From: 38-11 sp964539975
GTDB taxonomy: Bacteria > Bacillota > Clostridia > Tissierellales > Dethiosulfatibacteraceae
DNA: 64,000 bases
Direction of reading: 5' to 3'
NCBI GenBank assembly: GCA_964539975.1
Contig: CAZIKK010000012.1
Span: forward strand, 1-64,000
The notes under the pieces were generated by a model. The model worked only from the letters and a program-made list of their open reading frames with translations. It was not told the origin of the DNA and searched no databases. How positions within the stretch are numbered: the stretch's first letter is position 1; every line of letters begins with the position of its first letter. Shown one piece after another: positions 17,720 to 26,379 of this stretch. The position numbers and the translations under genes are program-made.

Positions 17720-18784
17720 TCATCCTTTCATGAAAGAGATGAATATTTTGAAGCCTCTAGATTGGTCGATGTTCATAATGCCATTTAAAGCCGCCACCCG
17801 TTGTCTGATGCTTTCAATGCCCATACCCGTTGCGCCGGCAACATGGGTTTGTTGGGTGCCGTTATCGTAAATAATCAGTTGATACAATTTGGGGTGTTCG
17901 TACAGACTGATGGAGACAAAATCACAATTGGAATGCTTGATAACGTTGGAAAGCCCTTCTTTGACAATGGCGATAATGGAGTACTTGGCGTTTGCTGGCA
18001 TGTCCTCTGAAATGTCGTAAGTGAATTTCACCTTGCAAAAAGTGAAATTATTTACGATTTTTTCGATTTCTTGGTACAGATCGATAGAGGTGTTATGTAG
18101 GTTGTGGACGCTGTCTCTGATGGAATTCATGCCTTCGTTAAGCGTTTCTTTGACGATCTCCAGGCTTTTCTTAGTGTTTTCCTCTTGGCTGACTGCCATG
18201 ATGGCCCCGATTTGAAGAATGGAACTTGAAAGAAGATGGCCGACGTTGTCATGTATTTCCCGGGAAATTCTATTTCTTTCGTTCAAAGTAGCCAAGTTCA
18301 CGTCGATATCTTGTTTGATGGTGAGTTCGTTGATTTTTTCTTCCAAAGACAAAGACACCTCGGTGAGATAATCTCGTTGTTGGATATAGTTCTCACGAAG
18401 CTTGATTTCTTCCATTGCGCGGGCTTTTAAAAGATAAACAATGACAAAGACAATAAACAGGGTGGTAGTGGAAGTGGAAGAAAGACTAGTAAAATGCAAG
18501 GCATAAGGGATTGCTGCGAGTAGGGTCATCAGTTGAAAGTCGGTGCGGAACAAGTCATAAGCGATTAATGGCAGAAAAAACAAAAAGGGAAGATAGATGG
18601 CAGATAGTAGAGAATAAATCAGAAAAACCCATCTGGAGAGCAACTGGTTGTTGAAGTATTCCATCAAACTACTGGCCCCTACCCCTATGGATATGGCGAT
18701 AATGGCTTCATAGGCATCTAATTCCAGCAAGATGATGCCAACAGAACCGGCAAGGATGATGATTTTATTCAGGATATTACCCAT
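17720..18784 (-). CDS. DesK/LiaS-class sensor histidine kinase
   Basis: The product has 354 residues from ATG 18784 (GGAG six bases upstream). About four to five hydrophobic segments fill residues 5-120 with almost no extracellular loop, so the signal is probably sensed within or at the membrane. A coiled coil (about 125-165) joins them to a HisKA_3 dimerisation domain with H178 in SREIHDNVGHLL. A HATPase domain follows, with an N-box (GLSNVIKHS) and a G-box (GATGMGIES). The kinase/regulator pair next to a three-gene ABC-2 exporter is the arrangement of Bacillus LnrJK (YfiJK), which senses polyene linearmycins and membrane damage. The ligand here is unknown. Confidence 0.9.
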   Translation of the reverse strand: MGNILNKIIILAGSVGIILLELDAYEAIIAISIGVGASSLMEYFNNQLLSRWVFLIYSLLSAIYLPFLFFLPLIAYDLFRTDFQLMTLLAAIPYALHFTSLSSTSTTTLFIVFVIVYLLKARAMEEIKLRENYIQQRDYLTEVSLSLEEKINELTIKQDIDVNLATLNERNRISREIHDNVGHLLSSSILQIGAIMAVSQEENTKKSLEIVKETLNEGMNSIRDSVHNLHNTSIDLYQEIEKIVNNFTFCKVKFTYDISEDMPANAKYSIIAIVKEGLSNVIKHSNCDFVSISLYEHPKLYQLIIYDNGTQQTHVAGATGMGIESIRQRVAALNGIMNIDQSRGFKIFISFMKG

Positions 18785-18813
18785 AATACGCTCCATTTCC
18801 ATCATTTATTTTT

Positions 18814-18819
18814 ATTATA
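18814..18819 (-). promoter_or_regulatory. -10 element of the sensor kinase operon
   Basis: TATAAT on the minus strand, about 30 nt before the kinase ATG. The -35 is weak (GTCACA-like). Confidence 0.45.
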
Positions 18820-18850
18820 GCATAGTGCACACCCATATGTGACAGAGAAT

Positions 18851-18864
18851 ATGACAATTGTCAT
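18851..18864. promoter_or_regulatory. Palindromic operator between the two-component and ABC operons
   Basis: A perfect 14-bp palindrome ATGACAATTGTCAT, with further ATGACA half-sites at 18864-18870 and 18873-18879. It lies upstream of the ABC operon and close to the divergent kinase promoter. It is the best candidate binding site for the NarL-type regulator. Confidence 0.6.
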
Positions 18865-18960
18865 GACAAATCCATGACAGCTGACACTGCCTAGTTGGTT
18901 TTTTTTGTATTACAATGAGCTCAGATAAAAAATCAAACTTGAAGAAAGGAATGAGGACAA

Positions 18961-19893
18961 ATGATTGTAAAAATTGAAAATCTAGTTAAAAGATATGGAG
19001 ATCTTATTGCGTTAGATCATTTAAGCGTGGAAATTGAAGAAGGTGAGATATTCGGTCTTTTGGGACCTAACGGATCTGGAAAAACCACAGCCATCAACTG
19101 CCTGTTGTCGTTGCTAAAATATGACAAAGGAAATATTCAGGTATTTGGAAAAGAAATGACCCCCACCGCTTATGACATCAAAAAAGACATCGGCATTGTC
19201 ATGCAGAATGTAGCGGTGTTTGAGGAACTGAATGTTTACGAGAATGTGGATTATTTCTGCGGGTTGTACGTAACGGACAAGCAGAAACGAAAAGAGCTGG
19301 TGACAGAGGCTATAGAAGCGGTGGCTTTGAAAGATTTTGTGAAATTTTATCCCAAAAAGCTCAGTGGAGGTTTGCTCAGAAGGCTGAACATCGCTTGTGG
19401 CATCGCCCACAAACCAAGACTGATCATATTGGACGAACCGACTGTGGCAGTGGACCCTCAAAGCAGAAACAATATTCTTGAAGGGATAAAAGAACTGAAC
19501 AAGCAAGGAGCCACGATTATTTACACGTCCCATTACATGGAAGAAATTGAGCAGATTTGTACAAGGCTTGCCATTTTGGACAAAGGAAAAATCATTGCTA
19601 CTGGCACCAAAGAAGAAGTCAAATCCATGATTGATCTAGGTGAGAAAATAGTGGTAGAGACATTCAACCTAACAGACGATCATCTTCAAAAGATACTTGA
19701 AATGCCAAACGTGATAGATGCAGATCTAAAAGAAAACGTCTTGACCGTGAGACAAAAAAACGGCGCCAGCAATTTGGTAAACCTAATGAGTTTCATTGCC
19801 AATGAAGAGATCAGTTATGGGAAAATCTACTCAGAATTGCCTACGTTAAATGATGTGTTTCTTGAAATAACGGGCAAAGAACTTAGAGATTAA
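18961..19893 (+). CDS. ABC exporter ATPase subunit (LnrL-like)
   Basis: The product has 310 residues and all ATPase motifs: Walker A GPNGSGKT (35-42), the LSGG signature (KLSGGLLRRLNIA), Walker B LIILDEP and the switch histidine (YTSHYMEE). The 80 or so residues after the core form the usual C-terminal extension of ABC-2 drug/antibiotic exporters. It is first in a three-gene operon and would energise the two permeases that follow. SD AGGAATGAGG is modest. Expression probably depends on the divergent two-component system. Confidence 0.9.
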   Translation: MIVKIENLVKRYGDLIALDHLSVEIEEGEIFGLLGPNGSGKTTAINCLLSLLKYDKGNIQVFGKEMTPTAYDIKKDIGIVMQNVAVFEELNVYENVDYFCGLYVTDKQKRKELVTEAIEAVALKDFVKFYPKKLSGGLLRRLNIACGIAHKPRLIILDEPTVAVDPQSRNNILEGIKELNKQGATIIYTSHYMEEIEQICTRLAILDKGKIIATGTKEEVKSMIDLGEKIVVETFNLTDDHLQKILEMPNVIDADLKENVLTVRQKNGASNLVNLMSFIANEEISYGKIYSELPTLNDVFLEITGKELRD

Positions 19894-19904
19894 GGAGGGA
19901 CACC

Positions 19905-21020
19905 ATGTCGTTACATATTTTTAAATACAGTTTTAAATCTTTGGTGAAAGACAAAATGGCGTTGTTCTGGATGATGTTCTTTCCCATTATCATGGCCACT
20001 TTCTTCAACTTGGCCTTTCAAAATCTAGCTATGGAATCCGGGTTTGAAAAAATCGAAATGGCAATCACCACAGATCAGGAAATGCCAGTGGGGCTGGAAG
20101 AAGCCATGAATGAAAGCAATCTATTCACAATTGCTTATATGACAGAGGAACAGGCAAAAGAACACTTGGCCGATCAAACCATTACTGGATACTTGAAAAA
20201 CGAGAATGGCTTGGAGATGATCATACTGGATTCAGGGTTGAACCAGTCGATATCAAAAGTTTTTCTTGACAACTATCTGCAAGTGTCCACAACGGTTTAT
20301 GGAATCATAGAAGGCAACCCACAAATAATGGAAACGGACTTTTTAGAGAACATTCATCCTGGACAAAGTTATCTTCAAGAAGCCCCTATGAATCATTCCA
20401 TGAATCCTGTAGTCATCTATTTTTACGCATTGTTGGCCATGACCTGTCTTTTTTCCGCTATCGCAGGAAGTGCCAGCATCTCGTTGATTCAAGCAAACCA
20501 GTCGGATGTGGCTGTCAGAATCAATGTCGCACCCACACATAAACTGAAAGCATTTCTTTCCATGACAGGGGCAACGGTTATTTTTCAAATGGCATCAGCA
20601 ATGATACTCATTTTTTACATCACACAGATATTGAAAGTTGAGTTTGGAGATAGAATTTTGCATATCATGGCTTTATGTTTGGTAGGTTGTTTCACTGGCT
20701 TTATGTTTGGAACCTTGTTCGGACTTGTAACTAAATTTAAGGCAAGTGTGAAAGATATGTTGATATCCAATATGGTGGTGGTGATGTGTTTCTTATCTGG
20801 ATTGATGGTCATGCAGATGAAGTATCTGGTTCAACAACATGCGCCTATTATTACGTACATCAACCCTGCAAGCTTGATCACCGACGGGCTTTACGCCTTG
20901 TATTATTATGACACCTTTGATCGATATTCTCAAAACATTGCCTTGTTGGCAGCTTGGGGACTAATCTATTGCACCGCGTGTGTGTTGATATTGAGGAGGC
21001 AGAAATATGCAAGTATTTAA
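19905..21020 (+). CDS. ABC-2 type exporter permease (LnrM-like)
   Basis: The product has 371 residues. An N-terminal transmembrane helix (about 20-40) is followed by a large extracytoplasmic domain (about 45-165), then five membrane helices (about 170-370). This is the ABC-2 membrane fold with an extended first external loop, seen in Lnr- and Ybh-type exporters. SD AAGGAGG precedes the ATG. The 3' end overlaps the second permease by 14 nt, so the two halves are translationally coupled and probably form a heterodimer. Confidence 0.88.
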   Translation: MSLHIFKYSFKSLVKDKMALFWMMFFPIIMATFFNLAFQNLAMESGFEKIEMAITTDQEMPVGLEEAMNESNLFTIAYMTEEQAKEHLADQTITGYLKNENGLEMIILDSGLNQSISKVFLDNYLQVSTTVYGIIEGNPQIMETDFLENIHPGQSYLQEAPMNHSMNPVVIYFYALLAMTCLFSAIAGSASISLIQANQSDVAVRINVAPTHKLKAFLSMTGATVIFQMASAMILIFYITQILKVEFGDRILHIMALCLVGCFTGFMFGTLFGLVTKFKASVKDMLISNMVVVMCFLSGLMVMQMKYLVQQHAPIITYINPASLITDGLYALYYYDTFDRYSQNIALLAAWGLIYCTACVLILRRQKYASI

Positions 21021-22167
21021 GTTGTTTTATAAAATTATTCCACGAAAGTTTTTTGCGGTATTTGTCATATACACCATCATATTTGTGGGATTGATGGCAT
21101 TTTTCACAAGAAGCGGAGCGACTCAGCTGGAGGATGTCTTCGAAATATCGAAGGTTCGAGTTTCTATCATCAATCAGGATCAGTCAGAACTGGCAAACGG
21201 GCTGGAAGCATACCTTAATGAAATTGCTAGACCAGTGGAAATCCAAGGAGATGAGGAAAGTATCAAAGATGCGTTGTTCTTCAGAGACACAGAGTTTGTT
21301 GCCACTATTCCAACAGGTTTTCAGGATGCCTTTGGTTCGGAAAATCCTAAGAAGATTGAAACCTTGTTCGTGCCAGATGCAGCCAACGCTCAGTATGCCG
21401 CAACCATTATCGAAAACTATTTGAACACGGCACGCCTTTATTTGACGGCTTATCCGGATATGGCGATGGAAGAGATAAATAACCGTATTGTCAGCGACAT
21501 TTCGGTAGAAGCCAACGTGTCTTTCTTAAACAAGGTCACAGGTGAAAACTTGTCGGGTCTAAATCTTTACTTCAACTTTTTGTCTTACGTTATGCTTGCT
21601 ATGCTCATCTCAATGGTGGGACGGATTATGCTCATATTTAACAATAGGGAAATAAAGATGCGAAACTACTGTGCTCCTTTGAGCATCAAACGATACAATT
21701 ATCAACTGATCTTCAGCAATTTGCTGATTGCTTTCATCATTTGGGTGATATTTGTCGGAATGGCATTTGTCCTGAATAGAGATGCTCTGGGCAATGGCGG
21801 GTCTATGTTGTTTGTGCTCAACTCATTGATTTTAACGATTTTGTGCCTGAGTATCGGCTTCTTTGTATCAAGCTTTGCCACGAAAAATTCTATAGATCCT
21901 ATAGGCAATGTGTTTTCCATGGGGTTATCGTTCCTAGGTGGGTCGTTTGTACCACAAGCCTTGCTTAGCGACCAACTTCGCACTGTTGGCACATTTAATC
22001 CAGTCTTCTGGTATGTGAGAGTCAACGATACCATTGGGGGTTTGAACGGCGTGGTGGGAGACGCTTGGAACGGAATTGTGTACGGAATGATGGTTCAACT
22101 GGCTTTTGCGGTAGCATTCTTTGCCGTGGCGCTGGTTATCATTAAACAAAAAAGATACGCTCTATAA
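21007..22167 (+). CDS. ABC-2 type exporter permease (LnrN-like)
   Basis: The product has 386 residues with the same topology as the preceding permease: one N-terminal helix (about 15-35), an external domain to about residue 180, then five helices with a GNVFSMGLSFLGGSFVP segment typical of the ABC-2 C-terminal core. It starts inside the previous gene. Repeat R4 follows its stop immediately. With the ATPase it should export an amphipathic compound, perhaps a membrane-active antibiotic. Substrate identity is inference from the operon layout only. Confidence 0.88.
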   Translation: MQVFKLFYKIIPRKFFAVFVIYTIIFVGLMAFFTRSGATQLEDVFEISKVRVSIINQDQSELANGLEAYLNEIARPVEIQGDEESIKDALFFRDTEFVATIPTGFQDAFGSENPKKIETLFVPDAANAQYAATIIENYLNTARLYLTAYPDMAMEEINNRIVSDISVEANVSFLNKVTGENLSGLNLYFNFLSYVMLAMLISMVGRIMLIFNNREIKMRNYCAPLSIKRYNYQLIFSNLLIAFIIWVIFVGMAFVLNRDALGNGGSMLFVLNSLILTILCLSIGFFVSSFATKNSIDPIGNVFSMGLSFLGGSFVPQALLSDQLRTVGTFNPVFWYVRVNDTIGGLNGVVGDAWNGIVYGMMVQLAFAVAFFAVALVIIKQKRYAL

Positions 22168-22210
22168 AAACCAAAAAACAAAAGGGACGGTTCCTTTTGT
22201 TTTTTGGTTG
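22165..22210 (+). repeat. Palindromic repeat copy R4
   Basis: Forward orientation, touching the stop codon of the second permease. Outer arms are aaccaaaaaac/gttttttggtt. Confidence 0.93.
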
Positions 22211-22244
22211 TGAATCTTATGTCACACATCAACTACACTTGTCA

Positions 22245-22273
22245 TTGATGAGAAGATTCTATAATGGTATAAT
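22245..22273 (+). promoter_or_regulatory. Promoter of the LevR-like regulator
   Basis: TTGATG (22245-22250), 17-nt spacer, TATAAT (22268-22273) in the recurring TGGTATAATAA context. A second TATAAT at 22260-22265 is a possible alternative. Confidence 0.65.
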
Positions 22274-22350
22274 AAATTGGAAAATGTTTTCCTTATTAAA
22301 GTTTAAGGTTAATAGAATGAGTTTTAGTTGAATGATTGGTTGAGGTGGAT

Positions 22351-25173
22351 ATGTTAAGGAAAGAAAAAATCTATCAGAGACTTAAAGAACTATGCTTGCC
22401 TGTTGAACTAGTTGATATTCGAAAGGATATTGCGGGTTTTGATGCGGAAACGATTGGACAAGATGTAGGTGTTTCAAGGAATAACACAAGCAAAGAGTTG
22501 CATAATCTGTTAAGGGAAGGAAGAGTCATAAAAATAAAGGGAAGGCCTGTACGATTTTTTGATAGGGAACGATTAGAAGAGTTGATCGATGTCTCTATCC
22601 AAGAGGAGTCTATTGTAGTAGCATCTTTTAAAGAATTAATCGAACAGGAGAAACAAAACATACGTATTGCAGAAGCAGATAGCAAGACTTTCAATAAAAT
22701 AATTGGGTATAACGAAAGTCTGGAATTATGCATCAAGCAAGCAAAAGCGGCTATCTTGTATCCACCAAAAGGCTTGCATACATTGCTGATTGGATCCACA
22801 GGTGTAGGGAAGACCACTTTTGCTGAGATGATGTATCATTTTGCCATTGAAATGGGCACAATTAAGAAGACTGCGAAATTCAATGTATTTAATTGTGCAG
22901 ATTATTCTGACAATCCCCAGCTTATTATGTCCCAACTTTTTGGGCATATTAAAGGGGCCTTTACTGGAGCGGATAAGGATAAAGTGGGCTTGATTGAACA
23001 TGCCAACGGTGGAATCTTGCTTTTGGATGAAATACATCGACTTTCCCCAGAAAGCCAAGAGATGTTATTTTCTTTGATTGACAAAGGGACATTTAGGAGA
23101 TTAGGAGAAACTGAAATAACGAGAAAGTCATCTATTTTACTTGTTGGTGCGACTACTGAAAAGATCAAATCTAGTTTACTTAAGACGTTCTTGAGACGGA
23201 TCCCTACAATTATCAAAATCCCAGAAATTGAAGAAAGACCAATAGAGGAACGATTCGAACTGGTGACTCAATTTTTCATGAACGAGGCAAAGGTTTTGAA
23301 GGCGCCTATCCATGTTAGCAGAGAAGTGCTCAAGGCTTTCTTGGTATATGATTGCCCTGGAAATATTGGACAGTTAAAAGCAGACGTCCAACTGACGTGT
23401 GCCAGAGGTTATTTGGAATCCAAATCATATAACAAGAGAGAAATCACAATAGACGCTTCCCTTCTTTACGAACACATCTCGAGAGGATTGACAAAAGAAG
23501 ATAGAACACAAGAGAATGTATTAGACTTGCTACCCTCGTCATCAAATGCTTTTGTGGAGTTCACAGGGAAAGATCAATTGCCTTTCACAACTATTGACGA
23601 ATATAATATATCTCAAGATCTTTATAGAACAATCAATTACAGATTTTCAAAATATCATAATAAAGGATACTCAAAAGAACAAATCCATAGACATATCATC
23701 CAAGATATCCATGAACACATAAGAAATTCGATCAAAAATTTTGAATTGCAGGGAAGTAATCGAGAAGAAGAGCTTTTCAAGGTGATCAGTCCAAAAGTCT
23801 ATCACTCTGTAGAAGGTGCATTTAAAGAAGTTTACAAGAAGTTCAGACTGTCTATCAGCAAAAAAGTTTTTATTGCTTTGTGTCTACATTTAAGTTCTTA
23901 CTTAGATCGAGTTTTCGAAGGCAAGACAATTTCCTATCCTAGTATTCTTCATTTAAGAGACGGTAGCCCTGTTGATTATTGCATTTCTAAATATGTGGTG
24001 GATTATTTATCTGAAAAACTGAAGATTGACATCCCTAAAGAAGAAATTGATATTATTTCGATGATTCTATCTTCTGATTACAGTTTAAACGAGAAGGAGG
24101 ATCAGAGTATCGGAGTGATCGTATTAGCACATGGGAAAAATACGGCATCCAGCATGGCAGATACAGCGAATACTTTGCTAGGGACGGATCACTGTAAAGC
24201 GATTAATATGTCCTTGGATAGAAAGGTTGAAGATGTCTTAAATGAAGCCATTGTGTTGGTGGAAAGAGAGAATAGGGGAAAAGGGGTCTTGTTGATGGTG
24301 GACATGGGTTCTTTGACTGCATTCTCGGATATTATCACTCAAAAAACACGGATTCCTACAAAATCTATTGAAATGGTTTCCACACCATTGGTATTAGAGG
24401 CGGTTAGAAAAGCGATGATGCCAGGAGTAGATCTTGAATTTGTTTATAATGATATTATGAGTGCAAACCCATATATCGGGCGTCTCATCACTGAAGAAAT
24501 CAAACAGAAATCAACGAAAAAAGGAAAAAAGATTATCACATCTTGCTTCACAGGTCAGGGAAGTGCAATTAAATTGATGCAGTTCATACGCAATGCAATC
24601 CCCTTTTTAGATGAATATCAGATTGATTTGGAACCAATGTGCTATGATGAACACTTTCATGAACAAATTAAAGAAACATCCGATATTGTGGCTATTGTTG
24701 GGACACTTGATATGAAAATTCCAAATGTGCCGTATATATCCATTGATGAGATCATTATAGGAAATGGTTTGGAAAAACTCGAGTCCATCATCTCTGGAGA
24801 AAACACGAATAAAGAGCACCAGGAACTGGACACACAGAAAATCATTCAATTATTGGAAGATACGCTGACATTTTTGAATCCAACTAAGGCGTATGAAGTT
24901 GCTAACAATGTGTTTTATAATATAATTGAAGAGATTGACAACAAAAACCTTCAGAGATTACGCTTTGGATTTCTGTTTCATATTTGTGATATGATTGAAA
25001 GGCAAGTATCGGGAGAAGCGTTGGCTTATAACAATATTGATGCTTGCATTCAATCAAATCAGGATATGTACAACATGTTAAGAAAGCAGTTTGTTCCTAT
25101 TGAAGAAATGTTTGGGCTGGAAGTGGCTGATACAGAAATTGGTTATATTATTGATTTGTTTAATACACAATAA
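22351..25173 (+). CDS. LevR/ManR-type sigma-54-dependent activator with PTS regulatory domains
   Basis: The product has 940 residues from ATG 22351 (GAGGTGG just upstream; a TTG 15 nt earlier is the longer frame). In order: N-terminal winged HTH (about 1-65); AAA+ sigma-54 activator domain with Walker A GSTGVGKT (148-155), the sigma-54 contact loop GAFTGA (202-207) and Walker B ILLLDEIH; a first PRD (about 415-515); an EIIA-Man-like domain with H594 (LAHGKNTASS); an EIIB-like domain with a cysteine near 732 (SCFTGQGSA); and a C-terminal PRD (about 825-935). This is the LevR architecture, tuned by HPr and EII phosphorylation. A sigma-54 promoter lies 97 nt downstream in front of a mannose-family PTS, its evident target. 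Confidence 0.93.
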   Translation: MLRKEKIYQRLKELCLPVELVDIRKDIAGFDAETIGQDVGVSRNNTSKELHNLLREGRVIKIKGRPVRFFDRERLEELIDVSIQEESIVVASFKELIEQEKQNIRIAEADSKTFNKIIGYNESLELCIKQAKAAILYPPKGLHTLLIGSTGVGKTTFAEMMYHFAIEMGTIKKTAKFNVFNCADYSDNPQLIMSQLFGHIKGAFTGADKDKVGLIEHANGGILLLDEIHRLSPESQEMLFSLIDKGTFRRLGETEITRKSSILLVGATTEKIKSSLLKTFLRRIPTIIKIPEIEERPIEERFELVTQFFMNEAKVLKAPIHVSREVLKAFLVYDCPGNIGQLKADVQLTCARGYLESKSYNKREITIDASLLYEHISRGLTKEDRTQENVLDLLPSSSNAFVEFTGKDQLPFTTIDEYNISQDLYRTINYRFSKYHNKGYSKEQIHRHIIQDIHEHIRNSIKNFELQGSNREEELFKVISPKVYHSVEGAFKEVYKKFRLSISKKVFIALCLHLSSYLDRVFEGKTISYPSILHLRDGSPVDYCISKYVVDYLSEKLKIDIPKEEIDIISMILSSDYSLNEKEDQSIGVIVLAHGKNTASSMADTANTLLGTDHCKAINMSLDRKVEDVLNEAIVLVERENRGKGVLLMVDMGSLTAFSDIITQKTRIPTKSIEMVSTPLVLEAVRKAMMPGVDLEFVYNDIMSANPYIGRLITEEIKQKSTKKGKKIITSCFTGQGSAIKLMQFIRNAIPFLDEYQIDLEPMCYDEHFHEQIKETSDIVAIVGTLDMKIPNVPYISIDEIIIGNGLEKLESIISGENTNKEHQELDTQKIIQLLEDTLTFLNPTKAYEVANNVFYNIIEEIDNKNLQRLRFGFLFHICDMIERQVSGEALAYNNIDACIQSNQDMYNMLRKQFVPIEEMFGLEVADTEIGYIIDLFNTQ

Positions 25174-25211
25174 CACAAAGTGATACACAAGAGGATAATG
25201 GAACACAGTTA

Positions 25212-25245
25212 GAAAGAGAGCAAGCAAGGGTGCTTTCTTTTTTTT
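25212..25245 (+). terminator. Terminator after the LevR-like gene
   Basis: An 11-bp stem with two G-U pairs (gaaagagagca at 25212-25222 with 25231-25241), an 8-nt loop and a run of T. It isolates the regulator from the sigma-54 operon. Confidence 0.7.
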
Positions 25246-25269
25246 ACTTATGGGATAAGATACACATTA

Positions 25270-25285
25270 TGGCATCATTATTGCA
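25270..25285 (+). promoter_or_regulatory. Sigma-54 (-24/-12) promoter of the PTS operon
   Basis: TGGCAT-N5-TTGCA with consensus spacing between the GG and GC doublets. No competing sigma-A promoter is evident. The site lies directly downstream of the gene for a sigma-54 activator. Confidence 0.92.
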
Positions 25286-25295
25286 AAATTAGTGT

Positions 25296-25400
25296 TGTTA
25301 GAATCAGAATAGAGCGAACTATTCTTCAAGCGGTTAGATTTGTGACATGGATAACCAAGAAAGGAGGTTGTGTGAGTTTTGAAATCAGTTGATTCTAACA
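25296..25400 (+). promoter_or_regulatory. PTS operon leader closed by an 11-bp inverted repeat
   Basis: TGTTAGAATCA (25296-25306), which should be at or next to the transcript 5' end, is exactly complementary to TGATTCTAACA (25390-25400). Pairing would close an 83-nt loop that contains a strong AAGGAGG at 25361-25367. It could be an RNA stability or translation-control structure, or a DNA-level site. Confidence 0.5.
25372..25392 (+). CDS. Possible six-codon leader peptide
   Basis: GTG AGT TTT GAA ATC AGT TGA (VSFEIS in the standard code), starting four bases after the strong ribosome site AAGGAGG, which has no other gene behind it. Its end overlaps the right arm of the leader inverted repeat, so ribosome occupancy could open that stem. 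The orphan SD is the only real evidence. Confidence 0.25.
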   Translation: MSFEIS

Positions 25401-25438
25401 AAAAGACAAAAATATTTTATTGAAGATGGGGTAATGGA

Positions 25439-25855
25439 ATGATTGGTGTATTAGTAGTAACTCATGGAAAATTTGGAGAAGCCTTAGTCAAGAGCGCAGA
25501 GTTGATTATTGGAGAACAGAAAGAGGTGATCTCGCTAGGCCTCGAACTAGGAGATGATGTGGCTCAACTTCAAAAGGATGTTGAAAAAGCGATAAATAGG
25601 CTTGAAAAAGGGAAAGGAGTGATAGTTTTAACCGATCTATTCGGAGGGAGTCCTTCAAACGTAAGCGCATCAACACTGAATCATTTGGATTTTAAGTTAC
25701 TAACGGGAATTAATATGCCAATGTTATTGGAAGTGTTGACAACAAGAGAGTATGTGGAGATTGATGAGTTGGTAAATTCCGCCATGGCGGTTGGGATGGA
25801 AGGGATTAGAGACTTAAACAAATTAATCAATAACAAGAGCGAGGTGTTAGAATGA
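25439..25855 (+). CDS. PTS EIIA component, mannose family
   Basis: The product has 138 residues. The phosphorylated histidine is H9 in VVTHGKFGEAL, and the LTDLFGGSPSN loop is typical of EIIA-Man. It accepts phosphate from HPr and passes it to EIIB. It is the first gene of the operon. It overlaps the EIIB start by 4 nt (ATGA). The ribosome site is only a weak GGGG, unlike the strong sites downstream in the operon. Confidence 0.93.
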   Translation: MIGVLVVTHGKFGEALVKSAELIIGEQKEVISLGLELGDDVAQLQKDVEKAINRLEKGKGVIVLTDLFGGSPSNVSASTLNHLDFKLLTGINMPMLLEVLTTREYVEIDELVNSAMAVGMEGIRDLNKLINNKSEVLE

Positions 25856-26325
25856 GTATTGTGTTAACTAGAATTGATGATCGTTTGATCCATGGGCAAG
25901 TGATGACAGCGTGGGTAAGGCATACAAAAGCGAATCGAATCATCATAGTGGATGATGGTGTGGCAAAAGATCCTTTTTTACAAAAAGTCATGAAAATGGC
26001 TGCACCAAGCGACATAAAAGTAGATGTTTACACCATAGAGGAAGGGACAGAAGCATTATTAAAAAAATTTGACGATAAAGAAAACGTTATCATACTCGTC
26101 AAGAACCCTAAAACAGTGGCCAGTTTAATAGAAGGTGGCGCACCTATCCAAAAGATTGTAGTAGGTGGAATGGCTGCAAGTGCAGGCAGGAAAAAGTTTT
26201 ACAAGAATATTTCGGCATCTGAGGAAGAGAAAGAAATATTCAAGACTTTATTGGAGAAGGAGGTAGATATCCATATTCAAATTGTACCTGACAACAAGCC
26301 AATCGCAATCAAAAATCTTTTGTAA
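25852..26325 (+). CDS. PTS EIIB component, mannose/fructose/sorbose family
   Basis: The product has 157 residues. The active-site histidine is H14 in RIDDRLIHGQV, the hallmark of mannose-family EIIB (phosphohistidine, not cysteine). It transfers phosphate to the incoming sugar on the EIIC/EIID membrane complex. It is coupled to EIIA by a 4-nt overlap. Confidence 0.94.
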   Translation: MSIVLTRIDDRLIHGQVMTAWVRHTKANRIIIVDDGVAKDPFLQKVMKMAAPSDIKVDVYTIEEGTEALLKKFDDKENVIILVKNPKTVASLIEGGAPIQKIVVGGMAASAGRKKFYKNISASEEEKEIFKTLLEKEVDIHIQIVPDNKPIAIKNLL

Positions 26326-26379
26326 TATGTTTGACTAAAGTATCATCTAACATTTCGTAGAATAATAAGGAGGATTAAA

